Positions 43,098-52,340 are shown, counted from the stretch's first letter. The stretch is DNA of 64,000 bases from Candidatus Eremiobacteraceae bacterium (GCA_035295225.1 DATGJI010000005.1:1-64000); one strand, 5' to 3'. Program-made: numbers and translations. Notes: generated by a model from the sequence alone, not told the origin.

Positions 43098-43568
43098 ATG
43101 ACAGAGCGCGCGTCTTTGCTATCGCACCCGAACGAAAACGTCGAGGACCATCCGCTCGTCCGCGACGTCAACGCCGAACATCAAGAGAATTTGAGCGTCG
43201 TCGAAAAATACTGCAAGAAGATCGCCGACGCGACCGGAGCGCCGGCCGCACTCGCCCTCGCTATCGTCTCGCAGATCGTCTGGGTCGTCGTGGGCGTGTT
43301 GACGAAGTGGGACCCCTTCCCATTCGTCTTCCTGCTGACGTGCTCAAATATCTTGCAGTTGATATTGATCTTCGTCATCGCAGTGGCGCAGCGGCAATCC
43401 GGTGAGCACGCCGAGCTGCGCGCGGAAGCCGATCACGAATCGATCGCGCGGCTGCTGCACCATCAAGAAGTGCAGGAAGAACTGCTCGTGCGCCTCGCGC
43501 AGCAATCGCAGTGCGATATCACGGACATCAAAGCGGCGATCCAGTCGCTCTTGGAGCCCGCCGCGTAA
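43098..43568 (+). CDS. DUF1003-like membrane protein
   Basis: A 156-residue protein. Two helices (ALALAIVSQIVWVVVGVL and PFVFLLTCSNILQLILIFVIAVAQRQ) flank a WDPFPF turn, the pattern of DUF1003 proteins, and the hydrophilic C-terminus is helical and rich in Glu/His. ATG 43098 has GGAGG five bases upstream, better than ATG 43086. It is divergent from the glycosylase. Function unknown. Confidence 0.7.
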   Translation: MTERASLLSHPNENVEDHPLVRDVNAEHQENLSVVEKYCKKIADATGAPAALALAIVSQIVWVVVGVLTKWDPFPFVFLLTCSNILQLILIFVIAVAQRQSGEHAELRAEADHESIARLLHHQEVQEELLVRLAQQSQCDITDIKAAIQSLLEPAA

Positions 43569-43575
43569 GCGCGAG

Positions 43576-44475
43576 TCAGCGCAGGTCGTCGCGCAGCCGC
43601 TTGCTCAGATCGCCGTATGCATCGATCCGCCGGTCGCGCAAGAAGGGCCAATAGCGGCGCGTCTCTTCGATGACGCTCGCGGCGCACGTCGCGGTTACGA
43701 TCTCTTCATGGCCGCCGCCGCGAGCGACGATCCGACCAAGCGGATCTGCCACAAAGGACCGCCCCCAAAATTCCAGCCCATCGCGTTCGATGACTTCGCG
43801 ACCGACACGATTGACCGCGGCGACGTAGACGCCGTTTGCGATGGCGTGGCCACGCTGAACGGTCTCCCAGGCATCGAGCTGCGCCGCGCCTTCCGTGTGC
43901 TTTTCCGAGGGGTGCCAGCCGATCGCGGTCGGATAGACGATGAGCGACGCGCCGGCTAGCGCCATGAGCCGGGCGGCTTCCGGGAACCATTGATCCCAGC
44001 AAACGAGCACGCCGATGCGCGCGTACTTCGTGTCGAACGCGCGAAAACTGAGATCGCCGGGCGAGAAGTAGAACTTCTCATGGTAGAGCGGATCGTCGGG
44101 GATGTGCATCTTTCGGTAGATACCGGCGATCGCGCCATCCGCATCCACGACGACAGCGGTGTTGTGATACACGCCGGCGGCGCGCCGCTCGAAGACCGAT
44201 ACGACCACCACGACGTCGAGCTCGGCCGCAAGCCTCGAAAAGCGCTCCGTGATCGGCCCCGGAACCGGTTCGGCAAGATCGAAAAACCGGCGATCTTCGC
44301 GCTGGCAGAAGTACCGTGTCGCGAAGAGCTCTTGTAAGCAGATAACGCGGGCGCCTCGGGCTGCCGCCTCTCGAACGCGCCGCTCGGCTTTTGCAAGGTT
44401 GGCTTGCATATCGTCCGAGCACGTCATCTGCACGAGGGCGAGGTCGAATTGCGGCACCCAAACCTTTGCGTTCAT
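43576..44475 (-). CDS. carbon-nitrogen hydrolase (N-carbamoylputrescine amidase / citrullinase-like)
   Basis: A 299-residue nitrilase-superfamily amidase. The Glu-Lys-Cys triad is visible: ICLQELFATRYFCQRED (Glu about 48), YRKMHIPDD (Lys) and LVCWDQWFPEAARLMAL (Cys). The KMHIPDDPLYHEKFYFSPGD stretch matches AguB, which hydrolyses N-carbamoylputrescine to putrescine; Francisella citrulline ureidase belongs to the same branch. The ATG 44475 overlaps the stop of the deiminase-like gene by four bases; this fixes the start against a longer frame. Confidence 0.88.
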   Translation of the reverse strand: MNAKVWVPQFDLALVQMTCSDDMQANLAKAERRVREAAARGARVICLQELFATRYFCQREDRRFFDLAEPVPGPITERFSRLAAELDVVVVVSVFERRAAGVYHNTAVVVDADGAIAGIYRKMHIPDDPLYHEKFYFSPGDLSFRAFDTKYARIGVLVCWDQWFPEAARLMALAGASLIVYPTAIGWHPSEKHTEGAAQLDAWETVQRGHAIANGVYVAAVNRVGREVIERDGLEFWGRSFVADPLGRIVARGGGHEEIVTATCAASVIEETRRYWPFLRDRRIDAYGDLSKRLRDDLR

Positions 44476-45665
44476 CCTCTCACCAAGACCTGACTCGAGC
44501 AGTGGGGGCCGCCGTAGCCGCCGGTGAGTTGCGCGAAGTCGAGGATCTCCAACTCGACGCCCGCTTCGCGCAATAACTCGATCCACGCGTGACCGCTTTG
44601 CGCGGGGCACACGTAACGGCGCGGTCCGATCAAGAGCCCGTTCGCGGCGAAACCGTCTCGTTGCTTCGTCGAAAAACCGAGGATGCGCATTCCTTTGGAT
44701 TCCAGATACGCGCGCAGTCGCACCGTGCGGACGAGCCGATAGGTGAAGTCTGCCCCGCCGTGCGGTTCGTAAACGTCGACCAAAGGTTCGGTATCTCCCA
44801 CTCGATCGTCGCACAACGCGCAGAGGTCGTGATCGAACACCGCGAGATAGCAGTCGAGGTGCATCTCGTCCATCTGTGCCCGCTCGTCGCGCACAACGCC
44901 CACTTCGACGCGGCCGTACGCCCGCGCCGCCAAGCACTGCGCCACGCCGTCGGCGTTGGTCAACAGACCTTGACCCTGCAGCACGAAATCGCCGCACGGG
45001 ATGAAATCACCGCCTTCAAGCGTGCCCGGCGCCTGGACGCGACAGAGCGGCTCGATTCCAAGAGCCCGCAGCGCTAGTTCGGCGATCGCGTTTTCCGGCT
45101 GACGAACCGCAAGACGCAGGCGCCCGATCGTGCAACCCGCGCCGCTCGTGATGAGCGGATCGCGCAGGTAGTAGGAGTTGGTCGCCGCGCGCAGGTCGTA
45201 ACGTGCGACGAAGGCCGTCGTCGCATCGAGCGCATCGGGATTGCGCGCGACGCGCACGGTCGGTCGCAGCAGCAGCAGCTCTGCGAGATGCTCGGGCGCC
45301 ATGCCTTCGAGCGCGATCGCCGCGTCGTGCCGAATGCGCGTGCGCTGCGACTCGTCGAGGCCGTCATCGAAGTCGAATTCGATGTTCTTGAGCGCGGCGC
45401 TTTGCAGCATTTCTCGCATTGTGCCGGGCTCTCGGCAGCCCGTCGTAAGGGCATCGCGGAGATCGATGACCATTGCGCCGCGCGATTCCAATGCCGCACG
45501 AAAACGCCGATGCTCGGCTTGCGCAGCTTCGAGACCGAACGGCCGCGGGAAATTCTGTGCGCTCGCAACCAAGAGGCCTAGCGCGGTCTCTAAGCGCGGC
45601 TCGCAGAGCAAGATCGTGCGGGCCTTGTGCCACTCCGCAGCTTGGCGCGCCTTCAGCGGTTCCAC
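44472..45665 (-). CDS. arginine-deiminase-like amidinohydrolase
   Basis: A 397-residue guanidino-group modifying enzyme. Key elements are LEGGDFIPCG (metal-free EGGD motif), DEMHLDCYLAVFD (His-x-Asp) and the catalytic Cys in GGYGGPHCSSQVLVRG at the end. The GGPHC form resembles ADI-type enzymes (arginine to citrulline plus ammonia) more than agmatine deiminases. The partner CN-hydrolase could then convert citrulline to ornithine, or carbamoylputrescine to putrescine if the true substrate is agmatine. Start is GTG 45665, without a clear ribosome-binding site. Confidence 0.75.
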   Translation of the reverse strand: MEPLKARQAAEWHKARTILLCEPRLETALGLLVASAQNFPRPFGLEAAQAEHRRFRAALESRGAMVIDLRDALTTGCREPGTMREMLQSAALKNIEFDFDDGLDESQRTRIRHDAAIALEGMAPEHLAELLLLRPTVRVARNPDALDATTAFVARYDLRAATNSYYLRDPLITSGAGCTIGRLRLAVRQPENAIAELALRALGIEPLCRVQAPGTLEGGDFIPCGDFVLQGQGLLTNADGVAQCLAARAYGRVEVGVVRDERAQMDEMHLDCYLAVFDHDLCALCDDRVGDTEPLVDVYEPHGGADFTYRLVRTVRLRAYLESKGMRILGFSTKQRDGFAANGLLIGPRRYVCPAQSGHAWIELLREAGVELEILDFAQLTGGYGGPHCSSQVLVRG

Positions 45666-45768
45666 AGTCGCCAGATTCAGGCGCGATGGCTAGCCCAACC
45701 TTTTCTTGCCAATTGTTGCCATCGGCGGACGCTAGGTCGAAAGCGGGTCGTAGCCAAATGCAATCGGC

Positions 45769-46428
45769 ATGGCTGCAGTAACAATGATCTATTACATGGA
45801 CGTGATGTCGTCGTGGTGCACGTATTCCGAGCCCGCGATCGACGAAGTTCGAAAGCGTTTCGGCGACGATCTCGCGTTTGAGTGGCGCATCGCGGCGATC
45901 AAGGGCGGACAACCGCCGGGATACACGCAAGAGGCGATGAGGTGGTGGTACGAGCGTTCGGGATCGATGAGCGGTACCAAGCTCAACGCGGCGTGGCTCA
46001 TATCCCCCGAAGGCACATGGTGGCCGAATCTTGCTGCCGAGGCCGCCCGATCGCTCGGTCACACCGATGACACCGTGAGACGAGCGCTCGCGAAGGCAGC
46101 CCTGATCGACGGGCGCCCGATCCAGCAACGCCCCGTCGCCGAAGACGTTGCGACTGGCGCCGCCGGGTTAAGCCCAGAGCGCCTTCGCGCGGCGATGGAT
46201 GATCCGGCGGTCGTGGCTCGCATACACGCGACGATAGCGGAGTTTCGCGAGTTGCCGTGCACGATGGTCCCGACGTTTCTGATCAGCAATGAGATCGGCG
46301 ACGTGAACATGTTGTCGGGCGCGTATCGCGCGGAACATCTCGGTGCCTGTATCGAGCAGCTGCGCGCCGACGTGCGCGGTTACCAAGCATTCGGGAAGGC
46401 GCACCCGCCCCCGCCCGGCGTATCGTGA
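45769..46428 (+). CDS. DsbA/FrnE-family thioredoxin-fold protein
   Basis: A 219-residue DsbA-family protein. The thioredoxin motif position is occupied by SSWCTYSEPA, so only the first Cys of C-x-x-C is kept (CTYS). The helical insertion follows (GYTQEAMRWWYERSG) and the cis-Pro comes in PCTMVPTFLI. The arrangement resembles FrnE-type and 2-hydroxychromene-2-carboxylate isomerase-like proteins, which use glutathione. No signal peptide is evident, so it is cytoplasmic. ATG 45787 is an alternative start. Role unknown. Confidence 0.8.
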   Translation: MAAVTMIYYMDVMSSWCTYSEPAIDEVRKRFGDDLAFEWRIAAIKGGQPPGYTQEAMRWWYERSGSMSGTKLNAAWLISPEGTWWPNLAAEAARSLGHTDDTVRRALAKAALIDGRPIQQRPVAEDVATGAAGLSPERLRAAMDDPAVVARIHATIAEFRELPCTMVPTFLISNEIGDVNMLSGAYRAEHLGACIEQLRADVRGYQAFGKAHPPPPGVS

Positions 46429-46452
46429 TTATCGGCGGACTAGCCATTGTGT

Positions 46453-46678
46453 GGGGCGCGCCCTTACGGCGCGCCGGCGGACCGTAAAGGTCCGCCCTAC
46501 ATATCGCGTGCCGGCGGACCGTAAAGGTCCGCCCTACATACGGCGCCGGCGGACCGTAAAGGTCCGCCCTACATATCGCGTGCCGGCGGACCGTAAAGGT
46601 CCGCCCTACATCAGGCGGGGCGGCGGACCGTGAAGGTCCGCCCAACGTACGGCGCGCCGGCGGACCGTGAAGGTCGCC
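46453..46678. repeat. mixed tandem array: one GGCGCGCC and six GGCGGACC palindromes
   Basis: One GGGGCGCGCCCTTACGGCGCGCC unit (from 46453) is followed by six GGCGGACC/GGTCCGCC units beginning at 46476, 46513, 46548, 46585, 46622 and 46659, spaced 35 or 37 bp. The last unit has lost a base. The array separates convergent genes and ends 4 bp before the comM stop codon. Confidence 0.9.
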
Positions 46679-46682
46679 CATA

Positions 46683-48224
46683 TCAAGCGGCCCAGAGCGA
46701 ACGGTCGAGCGAGCGGTAACCGACCGCTTCGGCCAGATGCTCGGGGAGGACGCGCTCGCTCGCGGCAAGATCCGCGATCGTACGCGACACGCGGAGAATC
46801 CGATCGTGCGCCCGCGCGGAAAGATGCAGCCGGGCGACTGCGCTGCCCAAGAGCTGTCGGCCCGCATCGTCGAGCTGACAGGCTTCTTTCAGCGACTTGA
46901 CCGGCATCGCGGCGTTGCAGCCTTCCCCGCCCAATCTCAGCCGCTGAATGGCGCGCGCCGCTTCGACTCTCGCTCGTACCACTGCCGATCGCTCGGCCGG
47001 CGCGCGGTTCGCCATGTCTTCGTACGGCAAGCGCGGCACATCGACGTGCAGATCGATGCGGTCGAGAAGCGGTCCGGAAACTTTGGAGAGATATTTGCGG
47101 ATGGCGTGCGGGGAGCACGTGCAACCGCGCAACCGATCGCCGTTGTAACCACACGGACACGGATTCAAACTGGCGACGAGCATGAACTTGGCCGGGTACG
47201 TGACCGTGCCGGCCGTGCGCGAAACCGTGACGGTTCCGTCTTCAAGCGGCTGACGCAACACTTCCAAAACGCCGCGCGGAAACTCGGGAAGTTCGTCGAG
47301 GAATAACACGCCGCAGTTCGCGAGTGAGACCTCCCCCGGGCGAGGCACCGAGCCGCCGCCGATCAACGCATTCGCGGAGACCGTGTGGTGCGGCGAACGA
47401 AACGGGCGCGTTGTGACGAGCCGCGATGCGTGCCGCAACAATCCGCTCACGCTGAAGAGCTTCGTGACTTCGAGCGCTTCTTCGCGCGTCATCGATGGGA
47501 GAATGGACGGCATGCGCCGCGCAAGCATCGTCTTGCCGCTGCCCGGTGCACCCACCATCAGGAGATTGTGGCCGCCGGCGGCAGCGATCTCCATGGCGCG
47601 CTTTGCGCGCGCCTGCCCGCGCACGTCTTCGAAATCTTCGGTGTAGGGCAACGTTTCGTCGAGCGCCGCCGCGAACGATTGCGTACCGCCCGAACTCACC
47701 GTTGGGCCGCCGCGGCCGAGCACGACGTCAACCGCCTGCTGCAGCGTGCGCACCGGATGCAGGATCAAACCATCTACGAGAGATGCCTCCGTCAGATTTT
47801 CTGCCGGCACCATGAGACGCCGGTAGCCTGCGTGCTTGACGCCGATCGCCGACGGCAGCACACCGGGAACGGACTTCACTGAACCGTCGAGCGCGAGTTC
47901 GCCCAAGCAGACGATGTCGATAAGGCGGCGCGCATCGATCTGCTGATCCATTGCGAGAATCGTCAGCGCAAGCGCGAGATCGAACATCGCCCCGGCCTTG
48001 CGCAGATCGGCGGGCGCGAGATTGGCCACGATTTTGTACGTGGGAAACAGAAAGCCCGAAGATCGGATCGCAGCGTTCACCCGCTCTTTTGATTCTTGAA
48101 TCGATCGATCCGCAAGGCCGACGATGTGGATGCTGGGCTCGGCAACGGGCACGCCGACGACTTCCACGCGAACGATGATCGCATCGATGCCGCGCAGCGC
48201 GGCCGCATGTCCGATGGCAAGCAT
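46683..48224 (-). CDS. comM: ComM/YifB Mg-chelatase-like AAA+ helicase
   Basis: A 513-residue protein. An N-terminal Lon-like domain (EVVGVPVAEPSIHIVGLADRSIQESKERV) precedes the AAA+ core with Walker A GAPGSGKTMLARRMP, Walker B VLFLDELPEF and the cysteine-rich NPCPCGYNGDRLRGCTCSPHAIRKYLSKVSGP. ComM is a branch-migration helicase that promotes integration of DNA during natural transformation. Length is standard. It is a single gene converging on the DsbA-like gene, with the repeat array between them. Confidence 0.93.
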   Translation of the reverse strand: MLAIGHAAALRGIDAIIVRVEVVGVPVAEPSIHIVGLADRSIQESKERVNAAIRSSGFLFPTYKIVANLAPADLRKAGAMFDLALALTILAMDQQIDARRLIDIVCLGELALDGSVKSVPGVLPSAIGVKHAGYRRLMVPAENLTEASLVDGLILHPVRTLQQAVDVVLGRGGPTVSSGGTQSFAAALDETLPYTEDFEDVRGQARAKRAMEIAAAGGHNLLMVGAPGSGKTMLARRMPSILPSMTREEALEVTKLFSVSGLLRHASRLVTTRPFRSPHHTVSANALIGGGSVPRPGEVSLANCGVLFLDELPEFPRGVLEVLRQPLEDGTVTVSRTAGTVTYPAKFMLVASLNPCPCGYNGDRLRGCTCSPHAIRKYLSKVSGPLLDRIDLHVDVPRLPYEDMANRAPAERSAVVRARVEAARAIQRLRLGGEGCNAAMPVKSLKEACQLDDAGRQLLGSAVARLHLSARAHDRILRVSRTIADLAASERVLPEHLAEAVGYRSLDRSLWAA

Positions 48225-48509
48225 ACTCGGATTTCATACCGCCACAGCCGTCGCGGTCAAGGGATGCACGGGAAAGGCCGAAGCGCTCAAAAAGGCGTAG
48301 TGGTCGGCCATTGAAGGCGTTCCGCTCGGTCTAGACGACCACGCGGTACGGCTTTAACCAACGTTAACGAGGAAGCTGTTCTTATACACATATCCACATG
48401 CCGCGAGAATCGCAATGTGGATAGGGAGCACAATTCAGGTCGCCGCGCATAGGGCGGCGGCACTTCGTTCCGATGGGCAGTACGCACATTCAGGTAAAAG
48501 GAGAACAAA
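48225..48509. other. 285-bp gene-free stretch before the sugar ABC operon
   Basis: Between the divergent comM and the substrate-binding protein gene. It contains AAAAGGAG (48496-48503), the ribosome-binding site of the next gene, and an AT-richer tract around 48360-48400 that probably holds the promoter. I could not define -35 and -10 boxes with confidence. No repeat is present. Confidence 0.4.
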
Positions 48510-49472
48510 GTGACTTGGTTCGGCCGGCTCGGATCATTGCTCGCTATCGTCGCGCTGGCGTCGGCCGGCTGCACGAGCGGGGGAAATAGCGGACAAAGCG
48601 GGAGCGGTCAGGGCGCTTCCAACGCCTCGAGCGCACCTCAGAAGACGATCGGCGTTTCCATTCAAGATCTGCAAGCACAGTTCTACGAAGATATGGAAAT
48701 CGGGATGAAATCCGAAGCCAGCAAGCTCGGCTACGCCATCAGCTTCGTGGACGCGAACCGCGACCAAGCCAAGCAGACTGCGCAAGTCGAGGACTTCATC
48801 AGCAAGGGCGTGAGCGCGATCGTCCTGACGCCGGCCGATTCGAAAGCCGTTGGCTCGAGCATCGCCGAGGCCAACCAGGCGAACATTCCCGTCTTCACCG
48901 CCGACATCGCGAATTCGTCCGACAAAGGCGTCGTCATCGCGCACGTCGCGTCCGACAACGTGGAGGGCGGTAAAGTCGCCGCCGACCTTCTCGGCAAGGC
49001 GCTCGGCGGTCAAGGAACGGTCGCCGTCATCGATCAGCCGGAAGTCACGTCCGTGCAAGATCGCGTTAAAGGATTCAGAGACGAACTCGGCCTGAAATAC
49101 CCGAACATCAAAATCGTCGCCGATCAATCCGCGGGCGGCGATCAGACGCGCGCCGCGACCGTGATGGACAATCTGCTGCAGACGTATCCAACGCTCGACG
49201 GCGTGTTCGGCATCAACGATAACTCCGCGCTCGGCGCACTGTCGGCGGTGAAAGCGGCCGGCAAGGTCGGCAAGATCAAGATCGTCGGCTACGATGCGAG
49301 CCCGATCGCCCAAAAGGCGATAAGAGCAGGCGACATGGTCGGCGATCCGCAGCAGCACCCGGACGTCATCGGCAAGCTCACGATCGATGCGATCCGTGAT
49401 TACTTCGACGGCAAGACACCGAAGAAAGTCATCCCCGTTCCTGTGGGGGCCTACACCGGCAAGTCCAAGTAG
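48510..49472 (+). CDS. sugar ABC transporter substrate-binding lipoprotein
   Basis: A 320-residue periplasmic-binding protein of the ribose/galactose type (Peripla_BP_4). The signal peptide ends ALASAGC with Cys as lipid anchor, followed by a Gly/Ser linker. The core contains VSIQDLQAQFYEDMEIGMKSEA, SAIVLTPADSKAV and the C-lobe VFGINDNSALGALSAVKAAG with YDASPIAQKAIRAGDM. GTG start has AAAAGGAG six bases upstream. It leads an operon with ATPase and permease and feeds a monosaccharide, most likely a pentose or cyclitol, to the importer. Confidence 0.9.
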   Translation: MTWFGRLGSLLAIVALASAGCTSGGNSGQSGSGQGASNASSAPQKTIGVSIQDLQAQFYEDMEIGMKSEASKLGYAISFVDANRDQAKQTAQVEDFISKGVSAIVLTPADSKAVGSSIAEANQANIPVFTADIANSSDKGVVIAHVASDNVEGGKVAADLLGKALGGQGTVAVIDQPEVTSVQDRVKGFRDELGLKYPNIKIVADQSAGGDQTRAATVMDNLLQTYPTLDGVFGINDNSALGALSAVKAAGKVGKIKIVGYDASPIAQKAIRAGDMVGDPQQHPDVIGKLTIDAIRDYFDGKTPKKVIPVPVGAYTGKSK

Positions 49473-49477
49473 CGATC

Positions 49478-50977
49478 GTGGAGGCTGCGCCGTACCTCGC
49501 GATGCGCGGGATTTCGAAGACGTATCCCGGCGTGCATGCGCTCGACGGCGTGAGCTTCGATGTGCGTGCCGGGGAAGTCCACGCGCTCGTCGGTGAGAAC
49601 GGCGCCGGCAAATCCACGCTGATGAAGATACTCGCAGGAGCGACGCCGCCCGATTCCGGCGAGATAGCGATTCGCGGCGAAGCGGTCAACATACGGACGC
49701 CGCGCGACGCCGAACGACTGGGCATCGCGATCATCTATCAAGAGTTCAATCTCGTTCCCGGCTTGGATGTGGCGGCGAACATCTTTCTCGGACGCGAGCC
49801 GAGCCGCGCGGGCGTCATCGACGCGCGAGCTCTGGACGATCAAGTGAAAGCCGTCTTGAAACGGCTCGATCTCGACTTGCCGTTGCGCGCGGAGATCCGC
49901 ACGCTCGCGGTCGCGCAGCAGCAGATGACCGAGATAGCAAAAGCGCTCTCCGTCAACGCGCGCCTTATCGTGATGGACGAGCCGTCCGCCGCTCTGACGC
50001 CTGATGAAGTGGAGAAGCTCTTCACCGTGATCCGGACGCTCAAACGCGACGGCGTCGGTATCGTCTACATCTCGCATCGAATCGAGGAGATATTCACGAT
50101 TGCCGACCGGATCACGGTCTTGCGCGACGGCAAGCTCGTGGAGACGGGCGATGCGTCGTCATACAAAGCGGACGATGTCATACGCCTCATGGTCGGCCGC
50201 CCGCTGTCCGCGCACTTTCCCGACCTGCCGGTCCCGACGAAGGCCGAACCGCGTTTCGCCGTGCGCGATCTGCGCGTGCCGCGCCGCGATTTCGGCGTGA
50301 CGTTCGAGGTGCGGCCGGGCGAGATATTCGGTCTGGCCGGACTCGTCGGTTCCGGCCGCACTTCGCTCTTGCGCGCCGTGTGCGGCGCGGATGTGCCCGC
50401 CGGCGGAAGCGTCGAACTCGACGGCGTCGCGCTGCACATCCGCAATCCGAGCGACGCGATCGCTGCCGGCTTGACGTTTGTCACCGAAGACCGCAAGGCG
50501 CAGGGACTCATTCTGGGGATGAGCGTGCGCGAGAACGTCACCTTGCCGCATCTCGCCCGCTTCGTGCACCTCTTGGTGGTGGATCGCCGCGAAGAGACCG
50601 AGGCGGTTAAAAAGCTCAGCGATGAACTGCGCATCCGCACGCCATCGCTCGAGCAGCTCGCGCGCAACCTCTCGGGCGGCAACCAGCAGAAGGTCGTGCT
50701 CGCGAAGTGGCTGCTCGCCACGGCAAAGGTCATCTGTTTCGACGAGCCGACGCGCGGCATCGACGTGGGCGCCAAAGCCGAGATCTACGAGCTCATGACG
50801 CGGCTTGCGGCAAGCGGCGTCGCGATCGTGATGGCGTCGTCGGAGCTTCCCGAAGTGCTCGGCATGTCCACGCGCATCGGCGTCATGCGAGGCGGCCGCA
50901 TCGTGAAGGTCTTCGATCGCGCCGAAGCCACGCAGGAGCTCGTGATCCGCTATGCGACCGGCGCGGTGGCCGCCTAG
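49478..50977 (+). CDS. sugar ABC transporter ATPase (RbsA-type, two NBDs)
   Basis: A 499-residue tandem ATPase. NBD1 has Walker A GENGAGKSTLMKILAG (about residue 38), Walker B LIVMDEPSAAL and a degenerate signature LAVAQQQMTEI. NBD2 has the modified Walker A GLVGSGRTSLLRAV, signature NLSGGNQQKVVLAKWL and Walker B VICFDEPTRGIDVG. This is the RbsA/MglA/XylG layout. GTG start, 5 bp after the binding protein stop. Confidence 0.93.
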   Translation: MEAAPYLAMRGISKTYPGVHALDGVSFDVRAGEVHALVGENGAGKSTLMKILAGATPPDSGEIAIRGEAVNIRTPRDAERLGIAIIYQEFNLVPGLDVAANIFLGREPSRAGVIDARALDDQVKAVLKRLDLDLPLRAEIRTLAVAQQQMTEIAKALSVNARLIVMDEPSAALTPDEVEKLFTVIRTLKRDGVGIVYISHRIEEIFTIADRITVLRDGKLVETGDASSYKADDVIRLMVGRPLSAHFPDLPVPTKAEPRFAVRDLRVPRRDFGVTFEVRPGEIFGLAGLVGSGRTSLLRAVCGADVPAGGSVELDGVALHIRNPSDAIAAGLTFVTEDRKAQGLILGMSVRENVTLPHLARFVHLLVVDRREETEAVKKLSDELRIRTPSLEQLARNLSGGNQQKVVLAKWLLATAKVICFDEPTRGIDVGAKAEIYELMTRLAASGVAIVMASSELPEVLGMSTRIGVMRGGRIVKVFDRAEATQELVIRYATGAVAA

Positions 50978-51979
50978 ATGAACTTGGCGCCCGCCGCTCG
51001 TCAGACACTGATGCGCGTCGGCATATTTATCGTGGGACTCGTCGTGCTTCTCGTCGCGCTCAACGCGTGGACGCACGGCGACTTCCTGCGGCCCTTCAAC
51101 GTCAGCAACGTGCTCAAACAGATCGCGGTCTACGCGGTGCTCGCGGTCGGACAAACATTTGTCATCATCACCGCGGGCATCGATCTCTCGGTCGGCTCGC
51201 TCATCGCGCTCACCGGCGTGCTCATGGCAGGCGTGATGGTGGGTCAACCGATCGAGGCCGTCGGCCTGCTGATCGCGATCGGCGTCGGCGTGGGTGCCGG
51301 CGGCGCGGCGGGCGCCATCAACGGTCTTCCCGTCGTGCGTTTCAATCTGCCGCCATTCATCACAACGCTCGCGATGATGCTCATGGCGCGAGGTTTAGCA
51401 TTCCTATATTCCGGCGGCCGGCCGATCGAGATCGACAATGCCGCGTTCAACGCGATCGGCGGCGGCACGCTTTTTCCCGGTCTCGGACGCCTGATCGGTC
51501 TTCCCGGCATTCCCGCGCCCGTGCTCGTGATGCTCGCGGTCGTCGTCGTCGGACACTTCGTTCTCACGCGCACGCGATTCGGTCGCTACGTCTATGCGAT
51601 CGGCGGCAACGAAGAAGCCGCGCGGCTTTCCGGCATCAACGTCGCCGGCGTCAAACTGAGCGTCTACATCATCTCGGGAGCGCTCGCAGGTCTTGCAAGC
51701 CTCTTGCTGGCCGGCCGCTTGAGCACCGGCATACCGCAATCCGGTGACGGCTACGAATTACAATCGATCGCGGCAGTCGTGGTGGGCGGCACGTCGCTCA
51801 TGGGCGGTCGCGGGTCGATCGTAGGGACCTTTGTCGGTGCGCTGCTCATCGGCGTCCTCAACAATCTGATGAATCTGCTTAACGTCCAGTCGTATGCGCA
51901 GGAAGTCGTCCTCGGCGCGGTGATACTGATTGCCGTACTGCTCGATGAACTGCGCAAGCGATACTTCGCATCCAGGTAA
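50978..51979 (+). CDS. sugar ABC transporter permease (RbsC-type)
   Basis: A 333-residue permease with about ten membrane helices. It shows the conserved cytoplasmic loop YAIGGNEEAARLSGI (EAA-like) preceding the final helices, NGLPVVRFNLPPFITTLAMMLMARGLAF, and VVGGTSLMGGRGSIVGTFVGALLIGVLNN. It starts immediately after the ATPase stop. It forms the channel of the ribose-type importer; a homodimer is expected. Confidence 0.93.
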   Translation: MNLAPAARQTLMRVGIFIVGLVVLLVALNAWTHGDFLRPFNVSNVLKQIAVYAVLAVGQTFVIITAGIDLSVGSLIALTGVLMAGVMVGQPIEAVGLLIAIGVGVGAGGAAGAINGLPVVRFNLPPFITTLAMMLMARGLAFLYSGGRPIEIDNAAFNAIGGGTLFPGLGRLIGLPGIPAPVLVMLAVVVVGHFVLTRTRFGRYVYAIGGNEEAARLSGINVAGVKLSVYIISGALAGLASLLLAGRLSTGIPQSGDGYELQSIAAVVVGGTSLMGGRGSIVGTFVGALLIGVLNNLMNLLNVQSYAQEVVLGAVILIAVLLDELRKRYFASR

Positions 51980-51985
51980 AGGAGC

Positions 51986-52324
51986 ATGACGGACCAGATC
52001 TGGGAGCGGCTCGACCCGCTCATCGCCCGCTGGAAGAAATTCGAGCCTCACGAGGATGCCGATCGTTTGTCGGCGCTCGAGCACGCGCCGACGTCGGAAC
52101 TGCAACGGCTCATGCGCGAAGTCGATGGGGCGAAGGCGGACATCGACGCCTACTGCTCGCAGCTCGAAGCCAAGTACGGCTTATACGATAACGGGGAACT
52201 GGGCGCAAACACCGCACCCGACGCGAAAGAAGCAAAGTGCTACGATGCGTTGCGCGCGCTCAAAGCCGCATACGATGAAGCGGCCGAGGAGATCGCCGAC
52301 CGCGAGAGCGCCGGAGAAGCCTAG
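51986..52324 (+). CDS. small helical hypothetical protein, 112 aa
   Basis: A 112-residue soluble, strongly acidic, alpha-helical protein (LQRLMREVDGAKADIDAYCSQLEAKYG) with no recognised domain. AAAGGAG lies 3 bp before ATG and the gene is 6 bp after the permease stop, so it is the last gene of the importer operon. It could be a coiled-coil regulator or simply carried along. Confidence 0.6.
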   Translation: MTDQIWERLDPLIARWKKFEPHEDADRLSALEHAPTSELQRLMREVDGAKADIDAYCSQLEAKYGLYDNGELGANTAPDAKEAKCYDALRALKAAYDEAAEEIADRESAGEA

Positions 52325-52340
52325 GCCTTCAAAGCGCGAG

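Noticed and set aside
44476-44997. N-terminal extension of the CN-hydrolase
   Set aside because: It would overlap the deiminase-like gene; ATG 44475 in the ATGA overlap matches the family start.
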